Of a DNA stretch of 64,000 nt, positions 27,965-35,503 are shown piece after piece (within the stretch, counting starts at the first letter, position 1; each line of letters starts with the position of its first letter). The DNA comes from Alcanivorax sp. (lineage in GTDB: Bacteria > Pseudomonadota > Gammaproteobacteria > Pseudomonadales > Alcanivoracaceae). The position numbers and the translations under genes were made by a program. The notes beneath the pieces are model-generated. The model was not told the DNA's origin. It saw only the letters and a list, made by a program, of their open reading frames with translations, and made no database searches. Location of the stretch: contig JAIUME010000007.1 of assembly GCA_022565695.1 (NCBI GenBank), positions 78,754 to 142,753 on the forward strand. Direction: 5' to 3'.

Positions 27965-27976
27965 GGGGTTGGCGGC

Positions 27977-28657
27977 TCAGTGATCCCGCGCCGACTTGGC
28001 CGCCATGGTCTGCGTGCCGATGATGATCATGCGAACCATGGTGACCAGTTGTTCGATGATGTCCGGATGCGCCTCCTCCGGTTGATCCATGGCCTTCGCA
28101 CCCATGGCAAACACCAGCCGTGTGATCGCCCGGGACACCACTTCTGGCTGATAGATGCCGGTATCACGCTGCACGGCCAGCCGCTGCAGGTCGGTGCAGA
28201 GCTCTTCCTCAAAGAAGCACAGCTGGCGCTCGACGGCGCCCTTGAAGGCATCCGAGCCCACGGTGCCTTCACGCAGCAACAGGTGCAGGTATTTCTGATC
28301 CGCCCGCAGCTGCTCCATGAACGCCTCGATGGAGCTCTGCACCACACTGCGCTCGGCCACCGCTCGGGTGCGGGCCTCACCGATGATCTGGCGCAGCGCT
28401 TCACCGGCCTGATTGATCAGCGTCACGGCCAGTTCATCCACATCGCGGAAGTGTCGATAGAAGCTGTTCGGGGCGATGCCCGCCGCCCGGGCGATTTCGC
28501 GCAGGCTCAAGGTGGAAATACTGCGATGGGGCCCGACCAGTTGCAGTGCTGCGGCCATCAGGTCTTCCCGGGAGATCACTGCCCGGCGTCCCACGTGGGG
28601 GCGGGCGGGCTCTGTGGTGGCCATGGTCTGGGGTGCATCCTTGGACGTCGAGGTCAT
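27977..28657 (-). CDS. desT: TetR-family repressor of the desaturase operon (DesT/FabR-like)
   Basis: This 226-residue TetR-type regulator has its helix-turn-helix at about residues 50-75 (LREIARAAGIAPNSFYRHF), the sequence type found in FabR and DesT. These proteins sense the saturated/unsaturated acyl-CoA ratio and control fatty-acid desaturation. It is divergent from a ferredoxin-reductase plus desaturase pair, the exact arrangement of P. aeruginosa desT-desCB, so the symbol is assigned by family and context. The shared region 28658-28817 contains a palindrome and promoter elements. The N-terminal 20 residues before VGRRAVI are low complexity and the start could lie slightly downstream. 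Confidence 0.85.
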   Translation of the reverse strand: MTSTSKDAPQTMATTEPARPHVGRRAVISREDLMAAALQLVGPHRSISTLSLREIARAAGIAPNSFYRHFRDVDELAVTLINQAGEALRQIIGEARTRAVAERSVVQSSIEAFMEQLRADQKYLHLLLREGTVGSDAFKGAVERQLCFFEEELCTDLQRLAVQRDTGIYQPEVVSRAITRLVFAMGAKAMDQPEEAHPDIIEQLVTMVRMIIIGTQTMAAKSARDH

Positions 28658-28758
28658 CTGTTTGTCTCTTTCTTATGGTCTGCTATCTCCGCGAGGTGCG
28701 GCAGCCAGGCTGGACAGAGCTTGCCAGATAATAGCCCTTATAGAGAAGTACGGGTGTA

Positions 28759-28786
28759 TAGACTAATATATATACATATGTATAAT
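28759..28786 (+). promoter_or_regulatory. desC promoter with overlapping palindromic operator candidate
   Basis: A consensus -10 box TATAAT (28781-28786) is preceded at 16 bases by TAGACT (28759-28764), a fair -35. A perfect 14-bp palindrome TATACATATGTATA (28771-28784) fills the spacer and overlaps the -10 box, the right place for a repressor to block RNA polymerase. It does not resemble the GC-containing DesT/FabR site I remember, so the binding protein is uncertain. Confidence 0.5.
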
Positions 28787-28817
28787 AATGCCGAATCTGT
28801 GTCCCGGAGAGACGCGA

Positions 28818-29924
28818 ATGCCTGATACGGCCAGCGTGAAAACAGGTGCTCTGAAACGACTGATAGGGCCCGTCATAGGCCCAGTGATAGACCCTGTCGC
28901 CTTCGATTTCTGGGCGGCCAAAGTCAATCCGCTGCTGTCCTGGGAGCGCCCCCTGGCCCGTGTCGTGGCCCGGCAGGTCGCGGCTCGCGATAGCGTGACA
29001 CTGGTGCTGAAGCCGAACCGGCATGTGCCGCCGGTTCAGGCCGGGCAGCATGTGCCGGTGACGGTGGAGGTGGATGGTGTGCGCCTGACCCGTTCCTACA
29101 GCCCGTCCTCTGTGGGCGGCAAACGCGGCAAGGGCTGCCTGGCGATTACCGTCAAACGCATTCCCGGTGGTCGCGTCAGCAGCCACCTGTGCCAGAACGT
29201 GCGCGTCGGCGACGTGCTGGAGCTGGGGGAGGCTTTTGGCGAGATGACCCTGCGTCCGGAGGTGCCGCGCTGGCTGTACATCGCGGCGGGTAGTGGCATT
29301 ACGCCGCTGATGAGCCTGCTGCGCGCGCAAGCGGCGGGGCAGAGCCGCGCCGATGTCACCCTGCTGTACTGGGCCCGAACCCGTGCCGATCTGTGCTTCC
29401 TGGACGAACTGCGACACCTGGACAGCCATCAGCCCGGTGTCCGCGTACATATCATCCTGACCCGCGAAGCAGCGTTGCTGCCCGGCGAACACAGCGGCCG
29501 GCCCGATGCCGCCCTGCTGACACAGCTGGTGCCGGATCTGGCGGAGCGCCGGGTTTATGCCTGTGGCACCGGCGGCTTCGTGGACAGCTTGCGCACTCTG
29601 TTGGCCGATCAGGTGGCGGGCTTCGATGCAGAAGCCTTCACCTTACCGGAGCGCGCAGCAGTGGCAGGTGCCCCGGTGCAGGTAACCCTGCGCCGCAGTG
29701 GCCGCGTGCTGGATATCCCCGCAGGTGAGGCATTGCTGCCGGCACTGGAAGCGCGCGGTATCCATCCGAAGCACGGCTGCCGCATGGGTATCTGCAACAG
29801 CTGTGCCTGCGACCGGATCAGCGGCACCAGCGAAAACCTGAACACCGGCGCGACGCAAACGGAGCCGGGCGTGGTGCGCATCTGCATCAGCGCCGCCCGC
29901 TCGGACATGACACTGGATCTGTAA
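28818..29924 (+). CDS. desC: Ferredoxin reductase for fatty-acid desaturase (DesC-like)
   Basis: This 368-residue protein delivers electrons from NAD(P)H to the adjacent acyl-CoA desaturase. Domains in order: an FAD-binding ferredoxin-reductase barrel with RSYSPSS (about 90-97), a pyridine-nucleotide domain with AAGSGITPLMSLLR, and a plant-type [2Fe-2S] ferredoxin domain with ligands C321, C326, C329 and C356. The ATG at 28818 has GGAGA nine bases upstream. desB follows after 37 bases. Fusion of the reductase and the ferredoxin explains why no separate ferredoxin gene is present. Expression is probably controlled by the divergent TetR-type gene. Confidence 0.9.
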   Translation: MPDTASVKTGALKRLIGPVIGPVIDPVAFDFWAAKVNPLLSWERPLARVVARQVAARDSVTLVLKPNRHVPPVQAGQHVPVTVEVDGVRLTRSYSPSSVGGKRGKGCLAITVKRIPGGRVSSHLCQNVRVGDVLELGEAFGEMTLRPEVPRWLYIAAGSGITPLMSLLRAQAAGQSRADVTLLYWARTRADLCFLDELRHLDSHQPGVRVHIILTREAALLPGEHSGRPDAALLTQLVPDLAERRVYACGTGGFVDSLRTLLADQVAGFDAEAFTLPERAAVAGAPVQVTLRRSGRVLDIPAGEALLPALEARGIHPKHGCRMGICNSCACDRISGTSENLNTGATQTEPGVVRICISAARSDMTLDL

Positions 29925-29961
29925 ACGGCTTTTATCAGACACGACGAACACAGGATTTGCC

Positions 29962-31101
29962 ATGACAGCCTTGCCGCCTTCGATCTCCAGTCGCGCCGCC
30001 CGCAAATCGCTCAGCCGCGAACGCCTGAGCCGTGAGCAGGTAGAACAGTTTGGCGCCGAACTGGACGCCCTGCGCGAACGCACCCTGGCCGATATCGGTG
30101 AACAGGATGCGCGGTATATCAAACGCATCTATGCCGCCGTGCGTTACACCGGCGCACTGGGTCGTGGCCTGCTGTTCTTCGGCATCTTTCCGCCCGCCTG
30201 GCTGCTCGGCACGCTGCTGCTGGGGATCTCCAAGATTCTGGAAAACATGGAGCTGGGCCATAACGTCATGCACGGCCAGTATGACTGGATGAACGACCCG
30301 CGCTTCGACGGCAAGACCTACGAATGGGATATCGTCGGCACCGGCGACAACTGGCGCAAGACCCACAACTACAGCCACCACACCTACACCAACATCAAGG
30401 GCATGGACGACGATGTCGGCTACGGCGTACTGCGCCTGTTCCCGGAGCAGCGCTGGCGTCCGTTCTTCCTCGGCCAGCCCCTGTACGCCGTGATCTTTGC
30501 GCTGTTTTTCCAGTGGGGCGTGGCCATCCAGGATATACGGCTGGGCCGCTACTTTGCCGGCCGTATGACCGGCGCGGAACTGCGTGAGGAATTTCGCCCG
30601 ACAGGCCGCAAGATGCGGCGCCAGCTGCTCAAGGATTACGTCTTCTTCCCCCTGCTGGCGGGCCCCTTCTTCCTGCCGGTGCTGCTGGGCAACCTGGTTG
30701 CCAACGGCCTGCGCAACCTGTGGACCTTTATGATCATCTTCTGCGGCCACTTCACCGCCAATGTGGAAGTGTTTCCGAAAAGCATCATCAAGAATGAAAC
30801 CCGTGGCCAGTGGTACCTGCGCCAACTGCGCGGCTCGTCCAACCTGACCGGCAGCAAACTGCTGCACATCATGTCCGGCAACCTCAGCCACCAGATCGAG
30901 CATCACCTGTTCCCCGACATTCCGGCGCGCCGCTATGCCGAAATGTCAAAGGAAGTGCGCGCCATCTGCCGCCGCTACGGTATTTTCTACAACACAGGCT
31001 CCCTGGTATCCCAGTTCAGCCAGGTGATCTGGCGCATCCTGCGCTATTCACTGCCGAGCAAGCCGGTGAAACTGGATGGCAAGATGCTGATGGCTGATTG
31101 A
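29962..31101 (+). CDS. desB: Membrane-bound acyl-CoA/fatty-acid desaturase (DesB-like)
   Basis: This 379-residue diiron desaturase inserts a double bond into acyl-CoA at the inner membrane. Three histidine boxes are intact: HNVMH, HNYSHH and HQIEHH, separated by hydrophobic helices near 70-90 and 225-260. It follows the reductase gene and has an AGGA ribosome site. A paralogue with the same boxes is at 53922-55049, and a decayed copy of the 3' end of such a gene is inside the T6SS island at 35417-35492. The gene converges on the T6SS array with 53 bases between stops. Confidence 0.92.
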   Translation: MTALPPSISSRAARKSLSRERLSREQVEQFGAELDALRERTLADIGEQDARYIKRIYAAVRYTGALGRGLLFFGIFPPAWLLGTLLLGISKILENMELGHNVMHGQYDWMNDPRFDGKTYEWDIVGTGDNWRKTHNYSHHTYTNIKGMDDDVGYGVLRLFPEQRWRPFFLGQPLYAVIFALFFQWGVAIQDIRLGRYFAGRMTGAELREEFRPTGRKMRRQLLKDYVFFPLLAGPFFLPVLLGNLVANGLRNLWTFMIIFCGHFTANVEVFPKSIIKNETRGQWYLRQLRGSSNLTGSKLLHIMSGNLSHQIEHHLFPDIPARRYAEMSKEVRAICRRYGIFYNTGSLVSQFSQVIWRILRYSLPSKPVKLDGKMLMAD

Positions 31102-31126
31102 GCCATCGCTTACGCGCGGGTGGGGG

Positions 31127-31140
31127 TGCCAGTACTGGCA
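31127..31140. repeat. Perfect 14-bp palindrome at the desB/T6SS-island junction
   Basis: TGCCAGTACTGGCA is its own reverse complement and lies in the 53-base gap between the stop codons of desB and the last gene of the T6SS array. It could be a short terminator hairpin without a T-tract, a binding site, or part of an island junction. Confidence 0.5.
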
Positions 31141-31154
31141 TATGGATGATGCAG

Positions 31155-32366
31155 TCAGGCATCAGGGGGATTGATCCCGCTTTGGTTCCTGTTGTGATGC
31201 ATTACTGCCTCTTCCCGGGCCTTCCGGGCCCGCTCGGCGGCTTCCGGGAATCGCTCCAAAGCGCCCATGCCTTCTGCCAAAACCGCTTCGATGGCTTCGT
31301 CAGGTTGGCCAACAAGTTCACCAGTGCCGCCGCGCTCTTTGGGGTGCCATCGGTCTCCCGCTTTCGGCGCATTTGGATTATCTCGATGTTCCGGATCGGC
31401 AAGCGTGCCGCGCAGATAGGGGGGTAGGGTATGTGTGATGCCCCACAGGCCGAACCAGCCAGCTCGGACGATGGTGCTTTTTCGTAGTTTCTTCCAATCT
31501 TCGTTCTCATCTTTTTCCCAATTTGGTTCGGCTGGTAATTTTTCCGGATCGATCAATGAGTATGGGCCTTTGATCTTTCTTCTGTAATACCTGAAGTCGT
31601 CCTTGGCATGGCAGGTTATTTGGGCGTCAATTTCCTTTGTTACGTTGAGCGTCTTGGCGTAAGTCGATTTTTCGGTCATGAAGTTGATAATGAACTCCAC
31701 CTTCTTCTCTGTTCTATATCTGGGCGACTGGTCCAGGAGATCAGCTTCTTCTGATAGATCAATCATTCTTGATGTATATAGCATGCGTAGCGTAAGGCCG
31801 TGATTCCTTAGTGACCAGGGTGGCGGGGTGGTTAAAATGATCGCTGAGTGTGACCTCCCAAAGAAGGATGAGTGACAATCCAGTACGACATAGTCGAAGT
31901 CTTTCCAGGATGCCGAGTGAAAACGCCGACTGAAATAATGTGAGATATGAACAAGCTGGTTTCGTCGGTCGAAAATGACGAACTGGTTGTATCGTGAAAA
32001 AAGGCCGTAGTAAAAGCCAAGAACGGCAAGGAATACGCTGATATGAGCGGATTGCCTCATCCAGGCTGCTTCACCTTGCCAGATATAGTTGGGTATGGCC
32101 CAGCACAAGAGCAGGTAGCTTATGAATCCGATCGGTACGGCAAGTCGTGGCATTCCGTAAATAAGATAGTCACCGATAAGGTGCATGGGTGATTGGACGT
32201 AGTCGTCATCGCCATATTCTTTGCGCGGATGATCTTGCCAGACAATGGATTTGTCATCATTGTCACCAACGGGCCAAGTGCCGCCCCGTAGCTGCTTCTG
32301 GGCGCGGCACAGGGCTATGCCGCCGTTCTTCCAGTCTGCTCGCCGTCCGCCCCTGAAGAATGCCAT
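31155..32366 (-). CDS. Putative T6SS orphan immunity protein, paralogue 1 (DUF6708-like)
   Basis: This 403-residue protein has the shared architecture of the five-member family in this island: a soluble N-terminus starting MAFFRGGRRADWKNGG, two hydrophobic helices (about 73-95 and 106-123), an FDRRNQLVHISHYF segment, a variable central region (about 190-280), and a conserved tail with GLWGITHTLPPYLRG and an amphipathic Ala/Glu/Arg-rich helix. I think the family is DUF6708, from memory. The gene is the last of the array. It is preceded by a 44-codon relic of the effector C-terminus (32382-32513), which supports an immunity role. Its helices are closest to those of paralogue 4. Function is inferred from context. 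Confidence 0.75.
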   Translation of the reverse strand: MAFFRGGRRADWKNGGIALCRAQKQLRGGTWPVGDNDDKSIVWQDHPRKEYGDDDYVQSPMHLIGDYLIYGMPRLAVPIGFISYLLLCWAIPNYIWQGEAAWMRQSAHISVFLAVLGFYYGLFSRYNQFVIFDRRNQLVHISHYFSRRFHSASWKDFDYVVLDCHSSFFGRSHSAIILTTPPPWSLRNHGLTLRMLYTSRMIDLSEEADLLDQSPRYRTEKKVEFIINFMTEKSTYAKTLNVTKEIDAQITCHAKDDFRYYRRKIKGPYSLIDPEKLPAEPNWEKDENEDWKKLRKSTIVRAGWFGLWGITHTLPPYLRGTLADPEHRDNPNAPKAGDRWHPKERGGTGELVGQPDEAIEAVLAEGMGALERFPEAAERARKAREEAVMHHNRNQSGINPPDA

Positions 32367-32381
32367 GTTGTCTACTCCTTG

Positions 32382-32513
32382 TTACTGGCGCGCTGCCCGG
32401 CTGTTGGGGAGAAGTGGGCGGCATAAAGCGTCACTCCTGGGCGCCAGGCGACAATCAGTGCCCAGCCAGACTGGGGCTCGCTGGCGGGATCGGGTATGGG
32501 TTGCAGTCTCTTC
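32382..32513 (-). pseudogene. Relic of effector C-terminus (upstream of paralogue 1)
   Basis: Read on the minus strand, this segment translates without a stop for 43 codons and ends in TAA. It matches the last 45 residues of the 1032-aa effector: it starts EETAT (effector KETAT) and contains TDCRL, RSDA and RPLLPNS in the same order and spacing as TDCRL, RSEA and RPLLPNS. There is no start codon or ribosome site for it, so it is a 3' remnant left when a former effector gene was lost. The stop lies 15 bases before the paralogue 1 ATG. Confidence 0.75.
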
Positions 32514-32536
32514 CCTGGGAATTATGTTGCTTTCGG

Positions 32537-33751
32537 TCATGCATCAGGAGAAACAACCCAGCTTTGGTTTTTGTTGTGGTACATCACCGCATCTTCTCGC
32601 GCCTTTCGAGACCGTTCGGCGGCCTCCGGGAATCGCTCAAGGGCACCCATACCTTCAGTCAGAACGGCTTCGATGACTTCGTCTGGCTGGTTGGCCAGTT
32701 CGCCGGTGCCTTCATTCTCATGCGAGTACCACCGAAGGCCGGGGCGGGGAGCATCTGGGTCATTCGTGTGTGCGGGGTCGGCGCGCGTTCCACGAAGGTG
32801 GTGTGGCAACGTATGCGTGATTCCCCATAATCCAAGCCACCCTGCCCGGGCGACGGCTCCTGAGTGTAGTTTCTTCCAATTTCCTTCGGCGTCCTTAATC
32901 CAATTCGGCTTTTCAGGGAGTCTCCCTGAATCAACCAGGACCCAGTGTTTCAGGTTTTGTGTTCTGTAACGTTTGTAGTCGTCCTTGGCGTGGAATGTCA
33001 GCCGCTTATCCATTTCAATCGTGACGTTCAGAATATGAGGTTGTGTTCTGCTTTCTGTCATAAAGTCGATAATAAATTCTATTGTCTCTTCTGCCTTGTG
33101 GCGGGGGCGTTGGTTCAGCGTACGGCCTTCATCTGCACTTTCTATCAGTCGAGAAATTAAGGGCCATGACCATGGCAGCCCATGTTTCTGAAGAGACCAT
33201 GGGGGCGGAGCCGTGAGGATGTGGGCGGAATGCGATAGCCCAAGAAAGGAAGTTTTATGATCCAGAATTATATAGTCGAAGTCATCCCATGTCAGTGTGT
33301 GGAAACGTCTTCCGATATATTGCGAGATATGAACAAGCTGGTTTTTCCTGTCGAATACCACGAACTGGTTGTATCTTGAAAAAAAGCTATAGTAGAGACC
33401 GAGCAGGCTAATTGCGAGGGCTGCATGCGAAGAATACTGCATCCATTCATGTTTTCCTGTCCATATGTAGTTAGGGAGTGCCCACAATAGTAGCAAGAAG
33501 CTAATAACCCCAATTGGAGTGACGAGTCTCGGCCAGCCAAAAGCGAGATGGTCGCCGCATAGATTAAAAGATGACGAAATGTAATGATGTTCTGGATAGT
33601 CCTTTCTTGGATGTCCCTGCCATGCAATGGATTTATCGTCGTTCTGGCCAATTGGGCTTGTGCCTTCTTTCAGTTGCCTTCGGGCATGAAGGAGCCCAAT
33701 GCTGCCAGTGTTTTCCCCGCGCTTGAGGACTCCTCCCCTGAAGAATGCCAT
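32537..33751 (-). CDS. Putative T6SS orphan immunity protein, paralogue 2 (DUF6708-like)
   Basis: This is a 404-residue member of the family. It is the most divergent at the N-terminus (MAFFRGGVLKRGENTGS instead of ADWKNGG), while the tail YHNKNQSWVVSPDA is the same as in paralogue 5, next to the effector. The two helices (about 73-96 and 106-124) are conserved in position but differ in sequence from those of paralogue 1. A weaker relic of the effector tip precedes it. Central region 195-280 differs from all other copies, as expected for recognition specificity. AT-rich compared with the backbone. Confidence 0.75.
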   Translation of the reverse strand: MAFFRGGVLKRGENTGSIGLLHARRQLKEGTSPIGQNDDKSIAWQGHPRKDYPEHHYISSSFNLCGDHLAFGWPRLVTPIGVISFLLLLWALPNYIWTGKHEWMQYSSHAALAISLLGLYYSFFSRYNQFVVFDRKNQLVHISQYIGRRFHTLTWDDFDYIILDHKTSFLGLSHSAHILTAPPPWSLQKHGLPWSWPLISRLIESADEGRTLNQRPRHKAEETIEFIIDFMTESRTQPHILNVTIEMDKRLTFHAKDDYKRYRTQNLKHWVLVDSGRLPEKPNWIKDAEGNWKKLHSGAVARAGWLGLWGITHTLPHHLRGTRADPAHTNDPDAPRPGLRWYSHENEGTGELANQPDEVIEAVLTEGMGALERFPEAAERSRKAREDAVMYHNKNQSWVVSPDA

Positions 33752-33767
33752 GCTCTAACTCCTTGTT

Positions 33768-33824
33768 TTACTTTGCAGCCCAATCGAAAGGAAGGAGTGG
33801 GCTAGCCCTATCGGATCGCGTCAG
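33768..33824 (-). pseudogene. Relic of effector C-terminus (upstream of paralogue 2)
   Basis: The minus-strand translation ends LTRSDRASPLLPFDWAAK and then TAA, which aligns with the effector end (SRSEAS, RPLLPNSWAA) with two small gaps. It is more decayed or comes from a more distant effector allele than the other relics. No start site is visible. Confidence 0.55.
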
Positions 33825-33924
33825 GTGATGCGGATTTTGACGCGTATTCAGCGAAGGGGTGATCCGCTCGGAAAAGCTGGCGCCTTTGACCATGCGGAAA
33901 GCCGATAGTATTGACAGTGGATAG

Positions 33925-35136
33925 TCAGGCATCTGGTGATACGATCCAGCTTCTATTTGCGTTGTGGTAAGTGACTGCCTCTTCTCGGGCTGTTAGGGCA
34001 CGCTCTGCGGCATCATGAAAATGCTCCAGGGCGCCCATGCCTTCTGTCAATACAGCTTCGATGACTTCCTCGGGTTGGTTGGCCAGTTCGCCGGTGCCTT
34101 CATTCTCGTGTGTATGCCACCGAAGGCCTGGGAGCGGGGCTGTGAGGTCATTTTTGTACTCAGGGTCCGCACGCGTGCCGCGAAGATGCGGGGGGAGTGT
34201 ATGTGTAACGCCCCATAGCCCAAACCAACCGGCACGAGCTATGGTGCCATCGTGCATTTTTTTCCACATTCCATTCCCATCTTTCTTCCAGTTTGGTTTA
34301 TCAGGCAATCTTTCCGGGTCAACCAGTGCCCAAGGTCGAAGGATTCGAGATCTATAGTTCGCGTAGTTGTCTTTGGCGTGGCAGGTGAGTTTGGAATCCT
34401 GCTCTTTGGAAAGATTAAATACAGATGGGTGGGTGCGTTTCTGATTCATGAAGTCGATTATGAACTCAACTATCCCTTCGATATTATGTTTTGGAGTGCG
34501 CTCCATAGTATGAGCTTCAGTCGTGGATTCTATAAAGCGAGATTTAAAATTCCAGAGCAGCGAGAGACCGTCATTCTCAAGCGACCATGGCGGAGGGGCT
34601 GTGAGGATTCTTGCCTCGTGGACTGAGCCGAAAAATGAGGTGTGATGGTCTATCACAATATAGTCGAATTCTTCCCATGATACGGTATGGAACCTTCTTC
34701 CAAGATATTGTGATATATGAACAAGCTTGCTCCTTCTGTCGAATATGACAAACTGATTGTTCCTTGACAATATGCTGTAGTAGAGGCCCAAGCCTCCTAG
34801 AATCAGGCTGGCATGAGCTGACTGTTTCATCCAGGCATGCTCTCCTGTCCAGATATAGTTAGGCCATGCCCAAAATAGCAACAGGAGGCTCACAACTCCA
34901 ATTGGGCCAGCTAGCCTTCTGCATGAAAAGACGAGGAAATCCCCACAAAGGCAGAACCCTGAAAGGACATGATGATCATCTGGATATGTTTTTCGAGAAT
35001 GGCCTTGCCAGACAATGGATTTATCATCATTGCGGCCAACGGGCCAGATGCCCTCCCTTATCTGCTTTTGAGCTCGGAGTAGGGCTAAGCCGCCATTTTT
35101 CCAGTCTGCCCGTCGGCCGCCTCTAAAAAAAGCCAT
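33925..35136 (-). CDS. Putative T6SS orphan immunity protein, paralogue 3 (DUF6708-like)
   Basis: This 403-residue member is the most AT-rich copy. It keeps the N-terminal ADWKNGG block and the GLWGVTHTLPPHLRG tail block. Its first helix differs (AGPIGVVSLLLLFWAWPNYIW), as does the segment before it, which has two extra Cys. In the C-terminal amphipathic helix the usual FPEAAERARKA is changed to FHDAAERALTA. Upstream, instead of a clear effector relic, there is a 14-codon tail of another family member (35198-35239). It looks intact and has a GGAAA-type ribosome site before the ATG at 35136. Confidence 0.75.
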   Translation of the reverse strand: MAFFRGGRRADWKNGGLALLRAQKQIREGIWPVGRNDDKSIVWQGHSRKTYPDDHHVLSGFCLCGDFLVFSCRRLAGPIGVVSLLLLFWAWPNYIWTGEHAWMKQSAHASLILGGLGLYYSILSRNNQFVIFDRRSKLVHISQYLGRRFHTVSWEEFDYIVIDHHTSFFGSVHEARILTAPPPWSLENDGLSLLWNFKSRFIESTTEAHTMERTPKHNIEGIVEFIIDFMNQKRTHPSVFNLSKEQDSKLTCHAKDNYANYRSRILRPWALVDPERLPDKPNWKKDGNGMWKKMHDGTIARAGWFGLWGVTHTLPPHLRGTRADPEYKNDLTAPLPGLRWHTHENEGTGELANQPEEVIEAVLTEGMGALEHFHDAAERALTAREEAVTYHNANRSWIVSPDA

Positions 35137-35197
35137 GTTTCCTTTTTCCTGTCGTTTATGAGTTGGCAGGCGATGCGATTTCCCGATTCGATGACTG

Positions 35198-35239
35198 AGC
35201 GTCAGGAGAATTAATCCAGCTTCGTTTTCTGTTGTGATG
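35198..35239 (-). pseudogene. Remnant tail of a further DUF6708-like gene
   Basis: Fourteen minus-strand codons read HHNRKRSWINSPDA, matching the last residues of the intact paralogues (HHNRNQSGINPPDA, HHNRNGSWVISPDA). The normal stop after PDA is lost and the frame runs on to a TAA at about 35158. Homology ends abruptly at 35240. This is the 3' end of a sixth copy that was otherwise deleted. Confidence 0.65.
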
Positions 35240-35416
35240 CCCGAACGTTGAAAGAATAGGGAAAGTTACTGCTTCGCTTATCGGCACCAGGTCTCAGTTT
35301 TGACATCCATCCCAGCAAGGGATTCACCGGCGCGCTCTGGTCACGACGTAGTGATGCTTTCCAGGAACCTCCGATTGGGTGTTTCATGTGGTGTAGGTCA
35401 TGGCGCGGTTCTGTCG

Positions 35417-35492
35417 ATCTGGCGCATTCCGGGTTATGCACTGCCGAACAATACTTTTGAGTCTGGTTGGCAAGATGCTGATGACGGATTGA
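35417..35492 (+). pseudogene. Decayed 3' end of a fatty-acid desaturase gene
   Basis: This 76-base segment aligns with the last 75 bases of desB (31027-31101) with one gap. I count roughly three quarters of positions identical, including the exact blocks ATCTGGCGCAT, CACTGCCGA, TGGCAAGATGCTGATG and GATTGAGC with the stop codon. A frameshift breaks the reading frame. The orientation relative to the following minus-strand gene is the same as that of desB to paralogue 1. It marks a former desaturase/island junction now buried inside the array. The bases 35240-35416 show no recognisable feature. Confidence 0.75.
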
Positions 35493-35503
35493 GCTGGCCG
35501 CCA

